A stretch of 64,000 bases of DNA from Trifolium pratense (GCF_020283565.1 NC_060059.1:38308338-38372337); one strand, 5' to 3'; counted from the first letter of the stretch, positions 12,520-24,987 are shown. The notes: a model not told the origin generated them from the sequence alone. Numbers and translations: made by a program.

Positions 12520-14640
12520 CGTGTTTTTTTTTTACTGGAATAATAGAGTTATTCCTCATTTACCATTTTTTTTTACTTGATTTACCATTTTAGTTTCTTT
12601 TATTTCTAAATTAATTATTATTTGATTTACCATTTTAGTTTTCAAAAGTATTTTTTTTTATAAGTAGTTTTCAAAATGATTGATTTTATCATTCAGAAAG
12701 GATTAGTGTTGCAGCTGTTGTTACTCATTTATCTTCCATTAATTGTTGCACATTTATCTTTCATTGATGTAATTATTTTTTATATATATATAAACAAAAA
12801 AAATAACTCTACACAAAGAGAAAGAAAACTATAAATTAAATCATTTTTAGAGTTGAAATTTCGGTACAATCAACCAACAAAAATAAACTAATTTAAGTTT
12901 ACTATAGATTGATAAATAAAAATAATAATAATATTTGATCTCAATTAATATTTTGGTCTCCTATTTTGAAGTGTTTGAAATTTTTTCCATCTATATATTT
13001 GAAGCTTAATTTCAGTTAATGATATATTAAGATAAATGAGATGCAAGTTGTTAAAATTGAGTATTAATATCTTGTAAATAAAAACGTGTAAAATTGTCTG
13101 ATTTTATGTTTTTATATATGAATTTGAAATTAAATTGCTTTTAAATGTGATCATAATTTTTTGGCATTGGTCATTTCACATTTTTATATATGCTGTTGTC
13201 CTTCTTGTCGATATGTAGCAGAATCGGTAATCTCAGAAATCATATATAGTCAATTTTTTTGTGCGAACACATTCAAATATATTATTTCCGGAGTTGGATG
13301 TTATCAAAGACCGTAAATCTCAAATTATTTTTGACGTTTTGTTCTATGTGATTAGTCTGGTTGTTAAGATTTAAATTTTGGTTTGTTAACGCTACATTGT
13401 CGACCGGAAGTTTTATATGTATCTCTATTGACAATTTCGCGTACACCCCAAACTCTTCTCTCATATTCTTCTCTTCAAAATATCACTATTGTTTTACAAA
13501 ATAATAATTGGTTCTTTTATTTTGTAAAAATAAGAAACAATCATACCCTTCATGTTGCACCATTTTCTACCTTTCTTTACAAAAGTGGAGTGACATTATA
13601 AAAAACAAATTTTAATTATATGGTACTATAAAAAAAACTTGTTAGCTCTTGTAAAAAATTTCAAAGATCATAGGGTTAATTTTAGTATTGCCATATCATA
13701 TCAATCAAATAGAACAAATCTTGTTTGTATTGTTAAAGATGAATATCTTCGGTCAAGTTTGTATCATATATCACGCAATTATGTATAAGATTTATGTAGT
13801 ATTTATCACTTCGTCTCTACATACAAAATCTATAAAACAAAACATGACATAAATTTTTTTTGTAAATGACTCATTCAAATTGAGACAGAGGGAGTAACTT
13901 TTTATAAAAAAAACTAAATAAATAAATAGTATTAATTTATGAAATATGAATGAATGGTATTTGAAATGAAATTTCATTACGATCGAGGTTGGTTATTTCA
14001 TGCAAACATAACTTTCAAAATTCATATATACCAAAAAAAAAAAAAAAATTCCCAAATTCATTAATCATATGGGGCCAATCGAGTTGGACATAGGTTAAGT
14101 TTAACCAACATTATTGAATTTGTTTAATTGATGATTGTAATACCAACTTGAGATTGACAAGACAAATATATACTTTTAAGCCAAGTTGGATATACCACCA
14201 CCAAGATAAGGATTGAGCTTATCCACGATCTTAACTTTTAATCTACCTAGTGATTTTTAATTTTTACACCTTTTGTTTTAGGTGGAAGGTGATGGCTCAG
14301 TCAAAACTCTCACATGTAAAAAATTAAATATTTTTAAATTTTAATATTTTTGAAATTGCAAAAATTAGTATAAACACTTGCCATTGCCAAGCACAAGAAT
14401 GTACAAAGAATAGGCTAACACAAAGATACAACAAAGAAGTGCAAGGTCAGATTCAAAGAAAAAGAAAAAATTCATACATACTTTGGTAACATAGTTATAA
14501 TTAATGAAGTGATTTCTTGATTAAAAAAAAAAGTAAAACCAAATTCATACATACCTGCAATAGTCAAGCATCTTCAATTGATACTAAATTTAAAATTAAC
14601 AAATTCTATAATAATTATAATTTTTGTTGTAGTGACGGTG
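12520..14640. other. Intergenic AT-rich region, no gene recognised
   Basis: Only short frames of up to 72 residues are present, with no family resemblance. Near 13808-13896 there is a degraded end of a MITE (acagagggagta), and homopolymer and AT runs are frequent. Nothing else can be supported. Confidence 0.5.
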
Positions 14641-14647
14641 ACATTGA

Positions 14648-14829
14648 GATGAAACCTTAAGCCAAATACACATTTATGGTGTCGAATATAGCTTTGTGAG
14701 GAAGAGTGCCGGAGAAAGAAAATAAGTTAATCAAAGACAACAAAATAAGAGGAGTCATGTTTAGTATTTCGTCCCACGAAGCTATATTCGACGCCAACAT
14801 ATGCATCAATGGCTTAGGTTTCGTCTTCA
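14648..14829. ncRNA. Candidate MIRNA-type foldback, family not recognised
   Basis: Two arms of about 55-58 nt (14648-14702 and 14772-14829) are near-perfect inverted copies separated by a loop of about 69 nt. The core gtcgaatatagcttt on the left pairs with aagctatattcgac on the right, with only scattered mismatches such as G:U-compatible changes. Pairing extends outward over a gaaacctaagcc stretch. Arm length, loop size and isolated mismatches resemble a plant microRNA precursor. I do not recognise the arm sequences as a known family. It could instead be a degraded MITE or an inverted duplication of a gene fragment. Short frames overlapping it are by-products of the inverted repeat. Confidence 0.4.
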
Positions 14830-15190
14830 TAATTCTTACATTTGAAATCATTAATTACCGAAACTCTTCTAGAACAGTTGCTTTACGCTACCATCTTCTC
14901 TCCAATTCCACTTTCAAGAAATCCAGTTCTCTTCACTTTTTATTTATTTATTTATTTATATAATCTACTCTTCTTTCATTGTCCACACATTTGTTACCCA
15001 TGTTTTTTGTTTAACGGCAAATATATTATTAATAATAATCGGTCTCTACACAAGGCGAACAGAGACGGGGAAAACAGAATGTTATATTTATATATATTTT
15101 TCTACATTTGATAACTTCCTGTTACTTAATTTTTCAAGTTGAATTGCTTCATCCGTAAGATTCTATTTGAAGATGCTATATTTGGATTTT

Positions 15191-15412
15191 ACTTTTTTTC
15201 TTTTTGAACAAGTTATGTTTGATTTTTTTTCACATTCAAGGATGAATACATAGATATTTAAGGAGATATTTTAGAAACTATGTTTGATTTTTTATGAACA
15301 AGTAATGTTTGATATGTTTGAATTAACTTTTTTCTTTTTGAACAAGTTATGTTTGATTTTTTGACATTCAAAGATTGATACCTAAATATTTAAGGAGATA
15401 TTTTAGAAATTA
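15191..15412. repeat. Direct duplication of about 90 bp
   Basis: Sequence starting actttttttctttttgaac at 15191 and at 15326 is repeated with few changes, each copy running through aaggagatattttagaaa. The period is about 135 bp. The duplication lies downstream of the SD2-5 type kinase and encodes nothing. Confidence 0.65.
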
Positions 15413-15609
15413 AGTTATGTTCATCCATCTAACTCGTGTACCGATACATATCCACATAATATGTGTAGTGGAGTGTTCATTTTATATAAGGAGATATACG
15501 TAGATATCAAAATTGAACTAGACTATTTTTAATTGGCCCAAACATTTGAGACCTAAAACTTTATGCTTGTGTTGTTTGTCGCTTAGACCATGCTCAAAAT
15601 ATAGAAAGG

Positions 15610-15630
15610 ATATATATATATATATATATT
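15610..15630. repeat. (TA)n microsatellite
   Basis: An uninterrupted run of ta dinucleotides lies about 200 bp beyond the stop codon of the receptor kinase gene. Confidence 0.85.
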
Positions 15631-15825
15631 CATGAATTTGATGTCAATTTTCTAATAAACACCAAAAAGAAAAAGAAATACAACTAATAATTTTTTTAAT
15701 TACAGCATTCCGTTAATACAACTCAAATAGTAAAAGACTACAAGAACGTACATTTGATACGTTGAAACACAGATTCAAACCTACTATTCTTCACTTTTCA
15801 GCACTAATGCGCGTGAGTTTCGCTG

Positions 15826-18300
15826 TTATCTTGGCCCCGAAAGTCTAACAGCAGAGAGATATGCATCACTATTCCCATCTGTTGGTTCTGAAGAAGTGCC
15901 ACTCTCACTTGTTGGTCTAAGAAAATTTGAATAAAAATGAGAACCTAATGGAGACACATTTGGTAACTTAGGAACATCACATAAACCCTCAAGCATTTGT
16001 ACAACTTTATTCATAGAAGGCCTTAAACACATATCTTCTTGTATACACCAAAATGCAACATTCAAAGCAATCTCAACTCTCACATCATTTTCAATCATTT
16101 TCACCTTAGAATCAATTACATTTTCCATCTTCCCTTGTTCCATCATCTTATAAGCAAAAGAAGGAAAATGCGATTTCTCCGAATTTTCTTTAGGATCATA
16201 GTTTTTCCTTCCACCAATAATCTCTAACAACACCATTCCATAGCTATAAACATCACTTTTCTCTGATATAGCATAGTTTGTTATCCATTCTGGTGCTAAA
16301 TAACCTCTTGTTCCTCTCATTGTTGTGAAAACATGACTTTGTTCGCGGTTCATGAGCTTTGCAAGGCCGAAATCCGAAACTTTGGCTTCAAAGTTATTAT
16401 CTAAAAGCACATTTTCTGGTTTAATATCACAATGAACAATCTTTGAATCACAATCTTCATGTAGATAAGCTAGTCCTTTAGCTGTTCCTAGTGCAATATT
16501 GTACCTTGTGTTCCAATCCAACGATAATTCTTCGTTGTTTTTCTTGAATATCCATTTATCCAATGAACCATTTTCCATATATTCATAAACAAGAAGTTTA
16601 TGAGACCCTTCAGCACAAAACCCTTTAAGCCTTACCAAATGATGGTGATGAATGCTTCCGATGATGCTAACTTCGACTCTAAATTCTTTCTTCCCTTGAC
16701 CAATTCCTTCTAACTGTTTCACAGCTATTTGAGTTCCATCTTGTAGTACTCCTTTATAAACCGAGCCGAAACCACCTTGACCTAACTTCTCCGAGAAGTT
16801 ATTAGTCGCAGTGCCTAGATCGTTGTAGCTGAAACGGATTGGCATACTAGTTAAACCCTCCAAGAAATTGGCGTCATCGTCTGAAATCTCCTCCGGAGAT
16901 TCAGACAGATTTTCCTTTTTCTTTAAGTTTTTTAGTCCAACATAGATCATGCCAGCAATGATAAACAATGTTACTATGACAATTATCACAACAACTATTA
17001 TTTGCTTATTCTTGTTTCCGTTCTCTCCTGTGTCTGTGTCAGTGCTTCCGTCTCTCGAGACTTTAATGTAAGAGACAAAACCAGAATCATTATCTGTTTT
17101 CTCAAAGCTTCCAATCCTGTCTAAGAGATAACAATTACCTGAACTTTTTTGGAAGAACATAGCAAGACATGAACAATTTACACTACAAGAATTTTTGCAA
17201 CCAATCAAATCGGTTTTCGAAGAAGGTTGAAGAAATCCAAGTGCAAAGTAGTCAAGTCCATCATCACCTTTCATGAGCTCAATGGAACTTTTTGAGTTAC
17301 AAGGCGAAACAAAACCCGGTTCACAACTTCGTCTAGAGCTAAGAAAAGATGGACAACTACATTTTTTCTCACCATTGCAAATGTTGTAAGGACCACAAGG
17401 TTGTGGTGTACTACAAGAATCTTTTGGTATTGTTGTTTTTGATGAACCAATTGAGCCTCTATTTTGAAGATTATAGAAAGTGATAAATCCATCATTTCCT
17501 AAAACTGCAATCCAAATTGAATTTTCAGCATCAGAAATAATAAATTGCGACAACAATGATTTCTCTTTGTCATAAAACTTCCAAGAATTTTCATCAAGAG
17601 TTGCAGAAGCTACTTCATCGCCATTTTCATTAACGATTTTTCGGTTATCTTTTTGCATAGACCAATAAGGCTGTGGAGATGGTAAACCTGTGGAAAGAAT
17701 AACATTACCAGTTTGAGAATCAATTTCAAGAACATAAGTCAAATTGTTCGAATCAGGTTCACTAATAAGTTTCATTCCTTTGGTGAAGTTTTGCATTGGC
17801 AATAAAGTATCTGTTGGATAATCAAAACTTTGCCAAATCACTTTACTATCATTTCTAAGCAAAACCAAGTTTCCATTATCTTGTAATTCCATTGAAGAAA
17901 CTTTCATGTCACTTGTGTTTGTTTGCCAAATCAAAACTCTTCCTTTTTGTAAAAAAACATTACCCTTTTCATCAAACACAAATTTGTCTGAATTGGAAAC
18001 AGGAGATTCTCTGTTTGCAGTCCAAACAATTTTGCTGCTGTCTGTGTGGACTATTGCAAGTAGAAATAATGTGCTGTCATTTGAAGTTTTGACAAAGCCA
18101 AAACCAAATTCTTGTTTGTTTGATACAAGAAACATGCCATTTTTGTCAATCCAATTCATTTGTGAGCCATAAAATCCAGGTGAGATATTTCCAATCATTT
18201 GAATACCAGCCAAAACCAAAACTACTTTAGAGAAAAGTAGGATGCAAAAACATAACCATAGGGTATTTACAATATTGAAGAGTGGCCAATGGTTTCTCAT
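15826..18300 (-). CDS. SD2-5: G-type lectin S-receptor-like Ser/Thr kinase, SD2-5 type
   Basis: This is a single uninterrupted exon of 824 residues. I start at the ATG at 18298-18300 because it opens a good signal peptide (about residues 1-31); the frame runs further upstream but that part reads like leader sequence. In order: bulb-type lectin domain (about 45-165), a Cys-rich EGF/PAN-like region (about 296-415), a transmembrane helix (about 434-456) and a kinase domain (about 503-780). The kinase shows the loop GQGGFGSVYKG, VAIK-type Lys528, the catalytic loop IVHCDIKPEN with Asp625, DFG at 643-645 and APE. The Cys before the catalytic Asp makes it a non-RD kinase, a class often linked to immune or surface sensing. 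It should sit in the plasma membrane and phosphorylate cytosolic partners; the ligand is unknown. Arabidopsis SD2-5 (At4g32300) is a close match from memory and is of similar length. Confidence 0.92.
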   Translation of the reverse strand: MRNHWPLFNIVNTLWLCFCILLFSKVVLVLAGIQMIGNISPGFYGSQMNWIDKNGMFLVSNKQEFGFGFVKTSNDSTLFLLAIVHTDSSKIVWTANRESPVSNSDKFVFDEKGNVFLQKGRVLIWQTNTSDMKVSSMELQDNGNLVLLRNDSKVIWQSFDYPTDTLLPMQNFTKGMKLISEPDSNNLTYVLEIDSQTGNVILSTGLPSPQPYWSMQKDNRKIVNENGDEVASATLDENSWKFYDKEKSLLSQFIISDAENSIWIAVLGNDGFITFYNLQNRGSIGSSKTTIPKDSCSTPQPCGPYNICNGEKKCSCPSFLSSRRSCEPGFVSPCNSKSSIELMKGDDGLDYFALGFLQPSSKTDLIGCKNSCSVNCSCLAMFFQKSSGNCYLLDRIGSFEKTDNDSGFVSYIKVSRDGSTDTDTGENGNKNKQIIVVVIIVIVTLFIIAGMIYVGLKNLKKKENLSESPEEISDDDANFLEGLTSMPIRFSYNDLGTATNNFSEKLGQGGFGSVYKGVLQDGTQIAVKQLEGIGQGKKEFRVEVSIIGSIHHHHLVRLKGFCAEGSHKLLVYEYMENGSLDKWIFKKNNEELSLDWNTRYNIALGTAKGLAYLHEDCDSKIVHCDIKPENVLLDNNFEAKVSDFGLAKLMNREQSHVFTTMRGTRGYLAPEWITNYAISEKSDVYSYGMVLLEIIGGRKNYDPKENSEKSHFPSFAYKMMEQGKMENVIDSKVKMIENDVRVEIALNVAFWCIQEDMCLRPSMNKVVQMLEGLCDVPKLPNVSPLGSHFYSNFLRPTSESGTSSEPTDGNSDAYLSAVRLSGPR

Positions 18301-18419
18301 GGTTGTGTAATTCTTATGTGAGTGTTTTTTTTTTTTTTTTGTGGTAAGCCTATGGTTCAAGGAAAATAGATTCCGGTAATATGGAGTTCGGCACAGAAAC
18401 AAAAAATGTCCAATCACAG

Positions 18420-18560
18420 ATTGTTTCAAACAAAGTTCGAACCCCAATTCGATCCCCGCTGAGAACAATTCTTGATCAGACTTCACTTATATTGCGGTCA
18501 AACTCTGAATTACCGTGACCCCTTCCCCATAAAACTAGAGGGTTAAAACCAAAAAAAAAA
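18420..18560. repeat. Short dispersed SINE-like repeat upstream of the SD2-5 gene
   Basis: The sequence gttcgaaccccaattcgatcccc followed by a tail ending agagggttaaaacc resembles the stretch at 43315-43425 (cgattcccgtaactg ... cagagggtgaaaac). The tRNA-like B box and A-rich end suggest a SINE family. Confidence 0.4.
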
Positions 18561-19625
18561 GTTCGAACTCGGCTAGTTCTAATTGAATTGTCTTTGATTG
18601 AACCTCATTAAACGCTTGAGCCAAATCATGTGTTTCTTATATAGGGTATTTAGATATCATCAACAAAGAAAAGTAGGAAAAACTAAGGAATTCATGAACA
18701 AGAGAAAAGAAGGCTGAAATAGGACATAAACAAGAGAAAAGAACAACAAATGTTTAACATGAGTTTGGAAAAAACAAAAACAACTTTTTAAGGTGAATTT
18801 TCCTACTTTGACCACATAGTGTAAAAGCAACTTTTAAGCTTAGTTTTTCTATCTTGTCTACATAGTGGAAAAACAATATGGAAGAAAGCCAAAAGAGGAA
18901 AAGAAACTTTGTTGACACTTGAATTGACCAACTAAAGCTTACCTCAACATAGTCATGGTTTCACACATGATGAGAAAGAACAAGATGGTAAGAACATAGC
19001 ATTTGCCATTTGAGGAAGTGTTTTACTATTGGTTTGTTTGACTATGACAAAAAAGATTGTTTGTACACGTTAAGTGTGAGGAAACACATGAATTTTCGCA
19101 ACAGTTGAAGCAAAGTGTTGCAAAAAAAGGACAAAGGACAATAGAGAGAAGAATGAATATGATGATATGATATTTGTGTGTACAGCTTAGAAAGGCTGGC
19201 ACTTGGATATTATGAGGTGATGATGAGATTCAAAGTTAATTCAAAAACCTAAACAATGGATTTTTCTTTTTTTAGTTTGTTTTTCTTCATTAAAATAAAA
19301 ATAAAAATTGCCAAAAATGAGAGTATATAGTTAAGATATAGATACGACAGCGAAACATAAATGCTCACGAAAATGGGTGGTTGAAAACATTGATTAGCCT
19401 TTGCATACGTTGCACATAAATCACTACTGACGTGTACTTTGCTTCTAAAAAACGAATTTTTGGGCTAATTCATGACCTCTACAACTTCGGAGAAAACAAA
19501 ACTCTAATAATTCAGAGTTCGAATACGAAGTAAATAAAATTTACTAAGAATTGTTTTATCTAAAATCGAATTCGGATTCTCCAAAATGATTCGTCCTAAA
19601 AGAATAAATCTAATTTAATTTAATA

Positions 19626-19765
19626 CTCCCTCCGGTTCTTAATATAAGAAAGATTTTAGATTCATGGAATGATTGATATATTTGGTCTAAAAAATGGACC
19701 AAATGCATCTACCATTCTATGAATCTAGAAAACAAAAATTTTCTTATATAAGGGATTAGAGAGAG
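19626..19765. mobile_element. Stowaway-like MITE
   Basis: The element has ctccctccgg at the left and an inverted, partly degraded copy (agagagag) at the right, with cttatat segments just inside both ends. It is flanked by TA dinucleotides, the target duplication of Tc1/mariner Stowaway elements. About 140 bp and non-coding. Confidence 0.7.
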
Positions 19766-20334
19766 TACTACTTTGCTCTATTTTCTTTTTTATTTTCTTG
19801 AAATATATACATGTAATTGGTCATCTTGTTCGTATATACACTATTGAAAATATATTCAGATAAATATAAATACAATATAATTCAATTGATAAAAAAATTA
19901 TATTACATATAAAGATCGGAGTTCAAACCTCAAGCAAAAAATAAATTCAGTTAAATTAGAAAAAAATTTGAACGTCCACAAAACGAAAAAAGAACAATTA
20001 TTTTTTTTAGAAAAGAACAATTACTTACATAGCTAAAAATTACAATTAGCATAAGGGCATGTCATGGTCACCCCCAATTGTTTTTCTTCTTTATGGAAAA
20101 AAATAAGGTAGCATATAACAACGTGTTATTAATATATTATCTGTTTTTTGAAAGAATCTACGTTGTGTGTCTCATAGATTCTTTGATATAAATCAGTTGT
20201 AGTCGAACGACAATTATAACATTGTCACAAAAAAAAATTATTCACTTTTGTAATTTAAAAAAATATAAACAATAGTTGTCCTTTTAGTGATGAAAATAAA
20301 AATGAAAAATGTATGAAAGAAAATTATTTATATG

Positions 20335-20455
20335 TCTTCGTGAAGATAACTCAATTGGTAGAGAGATTATATATATAAGCTTTGAGGTTTGAATTTAGAT
20401 TCCCCACTTATACACCTCAAAGTGTGAATTTCTAACCACTTAGCTACTTGATAAA
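20335..20455 (+). mobile_element. SINE-like tRNA-derived sequence
   Basis: An A-box-like taactcaattggtagag is followed about 35 bp later by a B-box-like gaggtttgaatt, the spacing expected of an RNA polymerase III promoter in a tRNA-derived SINE. No intact tRNA cloverleaf is visible. Confidence 0.5.
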
Positions 20456-21419
20456 AAGAATATTTACATAACATGAAAAACTATATACAAAATAAATTTT
20501 TTTTTAAAAAAACTATATAATTTTTTCTCATCGGTAGCGGCGACCGATCTCCGTCAAACCGTCACTATCTGCTTAAGGTGCCCAAAAACTCTTACCACTT
20601 AGATAAGTTCATTGTTGGTTAATTCTTTTCCCGATTAGAATGTATTCCTATATATTTACTATGAGAAATTAAATTTGTGACTCTTCTCCATTGTCACAAC
20701 AAGATCATCTATTAATCTTCTAATATGATGTTACACATCAAACTTAACTTCATCTTAAAACTATGATTTAAAGGCAAAATTGTTCAATACTTCAATCTTA
20801 TATAAGCTCTCACACTAAGTTTATGACTTTTGATGTGGAACTTTAAGTTGAATTCCTGAAGCTCAACTTACAAATGAAAATTGGTAACAAATTCGCACCC
20901 TCGGCGTTCCAATAGTTCATTCTTCCCTTTTCATTTATGGTTCATCTTCTCGTTCGATCTCGGCGCCCAATCGGTAACAAATGATCAAAAATGGAAGATC
21001 AGTAACAAATAATAGTTTTCATTTTATGATGATTTGCTTTGAGATCGACATGCATGTGACAAGGGACCAGCAACAGCAAATAATTTTCGAAGGACGGGTA
21101 TGTCCTTAAATTCAACACCCAACAATTATTAATAGTACTTCTTATTTTAAGTTCTACCATTTGAATATTGTTTGTAAATAGCATTATGTATCTTCTTGGT
21201 GTTATGGAAACCCTCACAATATTGTCTTCAATCATACTATCTCTTAATTAATTGAGGTTCATCAATTCTATCTATATACTAATAAACAATGACATGAATA
21301 AAAAATTTATAGTATAATTATTATTTGTTGTGATCATATGAGTATATCATACACGCATCACACTCTTTTTTTTACATAGACAAATAATAAAATCATTATA
21401 AACTTACACACGTAAATGA

Positions 21420-21510
21420 GAACATTGAGGTTCGAATTTCAATCATAACATCAAACCTAACAATTTCGACATTTTTTATTGCCAATTAAGCTAGATTCAT
21501 GGATACGTGA
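21420..21510. repeat. SINE-like fragment related to 12380-12515
   Basis: This copy shares aggttcgaatttc and ctaacaatttcgacattttt with the sequence at 12380-12515, supporting a dispersed family. The remainder is degraded. Confidence 0.45.
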
Positions 21511-22590
21511 CACTCCTTTTTAATTAATATATAAGCAAGTGCACATCATGGTCTTGGTTTATATATTTTGTATGCAAACCTCATAATTTGGAAGATCGTT
21601 TAGTTGGGTGATGCGATTTGTGGAACGTTTTGTTAAGCAATGCAAGGTGGACACTTGGTCTCATCATAAGTGAAATAGGGATGGGTGGGACCAACTAACT
21701 AATCTCCATATCCTACTATTAGTATTATATTATATATTATGAATAATGAATTATTGATCTTAGTGTAGTGGGGATAACGTGAATTTGTATAAGATTTTTT
21801 TATCAAATTATAAGCAAAATATATTGAGCACAAGAATGCTAAGAGAGAATACATACATGAAAAACTATTAAAAAATTGCTTATATTATATATATAAACCA
21901 ATACTGCCCACCAACTTAAATATAAGTTCACATTGTTAATTAATTGTTTTTGAATGTATGCAATGTTATATTATATCATTGTGTTTCATTATGTAATCCT
22001 TTGGCAAACCTCCAATATTAAATATTAATCGTTCTTAACCAATAGACTTATGTGAAGAAAAGAAAGAAAAGAAAATGAAGAAACCATAAATTAAACAATG
22101 ACTTATGTGATTCAGTCAATGTATTCCACCAAAGATATGGGAATATATAATGAGCATAATCCAATCCGGTATAGCAGACTGTCTTAACAATTTTGAGGAT
22201 ACTTTGTTCTAATCTTAAAAGATCAAACTCTTAATAAAAAAAATATAAACAAATTCAAAGTGAAATTGGGAACAATTTAGAAGGTTTGTGGTGTATGAAC
22301 CGTTAAATACACATTAATTTGCAATTTTGATACTTGGTTGGGATTGTGAATGGGACGTGCATGTATTGATTAAATTATAGGTTCTTAAATTTCTATTTTT
22401 TTTTTTTTTTGTTTTAATTTGAACAAGTTAAAACTAAAATTATGCTAAAAAATACAGGAGAGATCTCTTTGTCTGGGAACACTTGTTGGAAGAGGAAGTG
22501 ATTACCTTAATCGGAGGGTAGCATGAGCATCTAAGTGGACAACGGTGCATAACTCTTCTCGACAGTTTTATGTTAGTTCAACTTATAAAA

Positions 22591-22890
22591 GGTCTGTTTG
22601 TTTCAGATTTTTCCAAAAAAATAATCTATTTTTTTTATCTTACTTGTGTTTGTTTCAGATTTTTTAAAAAATGATTTTAGTAAAAAAATCATTTTTTTCA
22701 TCAAAATGAGAATCTATTTAATAGCATCAAAGTCCATTTTTTATCACTCATCATCCTTCACCATCTTAAAAAAATAAATTTTTATGATTGTAAACAAACG
22801 AAAAATAGCTTTAAATTTTCTTCAAGAAATTTCTTGAAAATGATTTTTTTAAAAAAGAATAATTTTTTTTAAATCTCAAACAAACAGGCC
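22591..22890. mobile_element. Inverted-repeat MITE with ggtctgtttgttt ends
   Basis: The left end ggtctgtttgtttcagattt is mirrored by the right end aaatctcaaacaaacaggcc. Similar sequence occurs again internally near 22650, suggesting an internal duplication. No clear target duplication; no coding content. Confidence 0.55.
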
Positions 22891-23229
22891 CAAAGTTTTG
22901 TCAGCTAGGCCTCAATGGACGGGGACCCTTTTATCTGTGACCTTTTTTTTTTTTTTTCTAAAATGATTGATTTTTCATAATAACATTATGATTTTCTATA
23001 ATCCAAAAAATAATACAACCGGATTTTGAAATCTGATACAAAGGGATAATTTTATATATTTATAGGACGCAAGAGATATGTGGAAGGGTGGGAAAAGAAA
23101 TTTATGAAATGAACCCCCTCTTGCAATTGTTGCTCAATCCATATTAAATTTGGGCCTTAGATAATACATTTTTTTATTTATTACAAGAATAGTGTATTTT
23201 GTTTATTTTAGAGATTTACTTTTGCCACC

Positions 23230-23520
23230 CTATTTCTTTCCCTTTTTACTCTTTCGCTATTTAAGTAGCGGACATTAAAAAAAATAAAAATTTCTGAAAA
23301 ATGTCGTCATATATTTAAGTAAATCTCTTTATTTTAAAAAAAATGTACATATGATCCACCTGACCGTTATATTTTCATGATGCCCTATCTTTTAACTTTT
23401 ATTTTTGAGTTCTTCTTTTTCCGCTCCCAAAAATTTCAAAAAACACTCCTCTCGCCACTTAAGTAGTGAACTTAGGGGACACAAAATCTGAAGAAAAAAA
23501 ACAGTTCGCATCCTATCCTA
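23230..23520. repeat. Dispersed copy of the ctacttaagtag repeat family
   Basis: Phrases such as ctatttaagtagcggac and cacttaagtagtgaac near aaaacactcc mark this stretch as a diverged relative of the array at 5940-6345. Confidence 0.45.
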
Positions 23521-23887
23521 CAATGCGAGGGGGATAGAATGGGAAGGCGGGGTGCGTGAAAGACTCGGGAGCGCGAAAAGAAAAACTCTATAAGTGGCAA
23601 ATGATCGATGAAACTTACGTAAAATCGTAAAATTTCAAACTGCGAGATTTTGGTATGAATCGAATAAAAACGTCAAATCCAACAATACCAATATTCGTGA
23701 ATTTGAATCTTTGAATAAAATGTAAAGTGAAAAAAAAGTAAATAATTGTGATAGTACAAATTCATAATTTATTATAATATATCTAAATATTTCTCACTTT
23801 TTTTTTTGTTCTAGTCCCCTTCTGATTACAGTTGTAGGGGAACAAATCGTGATTCTCCCTACACAAGTTCAGCGCCAATCACCGAGC

Positions 23888-24095
23888 CCGTTTAGATTAG
23901 CTTTTTTTTGAGCTTATGCAAACAGCTTATGCAATTTTTATGTATTATTATTAGGTTGTCAAAGGTAGTGTATGATAAAATAACTTATAAAAATACAATT
24001 TTCATTAATGTAAACTTATAAAATAGCATAAAACCTAATTTATATTATATAAAACTATTTGTATAAGCTCAAAAATAAGTTAATCCAAATTCATA
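23888..24095. mobile_element. Inverted-repeat MITE
   Basis: The left end gtttagattagctttttttt pairs with the right end aagttaatccaaat, and ttgagcttat pairs with ataagctcaa. Ends are approximate and no target duplication was found. Confidence 0.5.
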
Positions 24096-24144
24096 GGAAA
24101 TCAACTTAAGTTAGGACTTATGAAAGGCCCCACGTTTATTTAAA

Positions 24145-24321
24145 GGGTCTTGTTAACATGTGCCCTTAGGGCACATGATAAGATATACCAAAATAGAAAT
24201 TCATCATTTAATGATACAAGAAATTTAATGCTTCAAAAATCAAAATGCACAAATTAACATTTAATAATTTCTATTTTTGTTTCCTTAACATGTGCCTTAA
24301 GGGCACAAGTTAACATTCTCC
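24145..24321. mobile_element. MULE-type MITE with 9-bp target duplication
   Basis: The termini gggtcttgttaacatgtgcc and its inverse near ggcacaagttaacattctcc form imperfect inverted repeats. Identical 9-bp repeats ttatttaaa occur at 24136-24144 and 24322-24330. A 9-bp duplication is characteristic of Mutator-like elements. Non-coding, 177 bp. Confidence 0.85.
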
Positions 24322-24358
24322 TTATTTAAAAAATTGAGCAAACCCACTTTATTGTGAA

Positions 24359-24987
24359 TAGAGGTGGGAACAGACCAGGCCGGCCTACATGGCCTTAAGG
24401 CCTAGCCTACATAGGCTCAGGTCAGGGCAGCCTATTTCTTTAAATAGAGCAGGCCAATGCTTTTTTATAAGCCTATTTAGCTAAAAAGGCCAGGCCGCAG
24501 GCCATTAAAAAAGCCTTTGAGGCCTACTAGGCTGGCCTATTTAAGTTAACATGAATAATATTTTTATTACGATTATTATTTATATATTAAAATTTATACT
24601 TTGATTAAATTATAAATCTATTAACTTTTTAAGTAATTTAAGTTTATTAATCTACATTAGTTTTTAACATATATAAATGTATTATTATAAACTAGAATTG
24701 AAATATGATGACATATATAGTCAAATTTTCTAAAATATCAAATGGAACATTATTTTATTAGTTCATAAGTATATTTCAAAATAAATATAATTATTTATTT
24801 AAATATGTTCATATGAAATAGGCTTTTTAAACAGGCTAACAGGCCACATCAGACTTTCAAAAGGCCAGACTCAGACCTAGAATTTAAGCCTATGATAGGC
24901 CACAGGCCAGGCTCAGACCTTCGATTTTTGACAGGCCAGGCTCAGGCTTGGCAAAGCCTAACTCGACCTAGCCTATTCCTACCTCTA
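24359..24987. mobile_element. hAT-type MITE with 8-bp target duplication
   Basis: The element starts tagaggtgggaa and ends ttcctacctcta. Identical 8-bp repeats attgtgaa lie at 24351-24358 and 24988-24995, as expected for a hAT insertion. The interior is full of ggcc/aggcct motifs near both ends and AT-rich in the middle. Non-coding, 629 bp. It lies about 320 bp upstream of the UGNT1-type start codon and so may overlap its promoter. Confidence 0.88.

Larger units (their letters stand above)
18561..24135. other. Intergenic region with MITEs and SINE-like copies, no gene
   Basis: No frame longer than 78 residues occurs and none looks coding. Recognisable contents are a Stowaway-like MITE (19626-19765), SINE-like sequences near 20335-20455 and 21420-21510, an inverted-repeat element at about 22591-22890, a copy of the ctacttaagtag repeat near 23250-23500, and another inverted-repeat element at about 23888-24095. 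The upstream part (18500-19200) probably includes the promoter of the receptor kinase. Confidence 0.6.

Noticed and set aside
18301..18486. N-terminal extension of the SD2-5 frame by 62 residues
   Set aside because: The extension is Lys/His-rich leader sequence without a signal peptide, while the ATG at 18300 starts a clear one.
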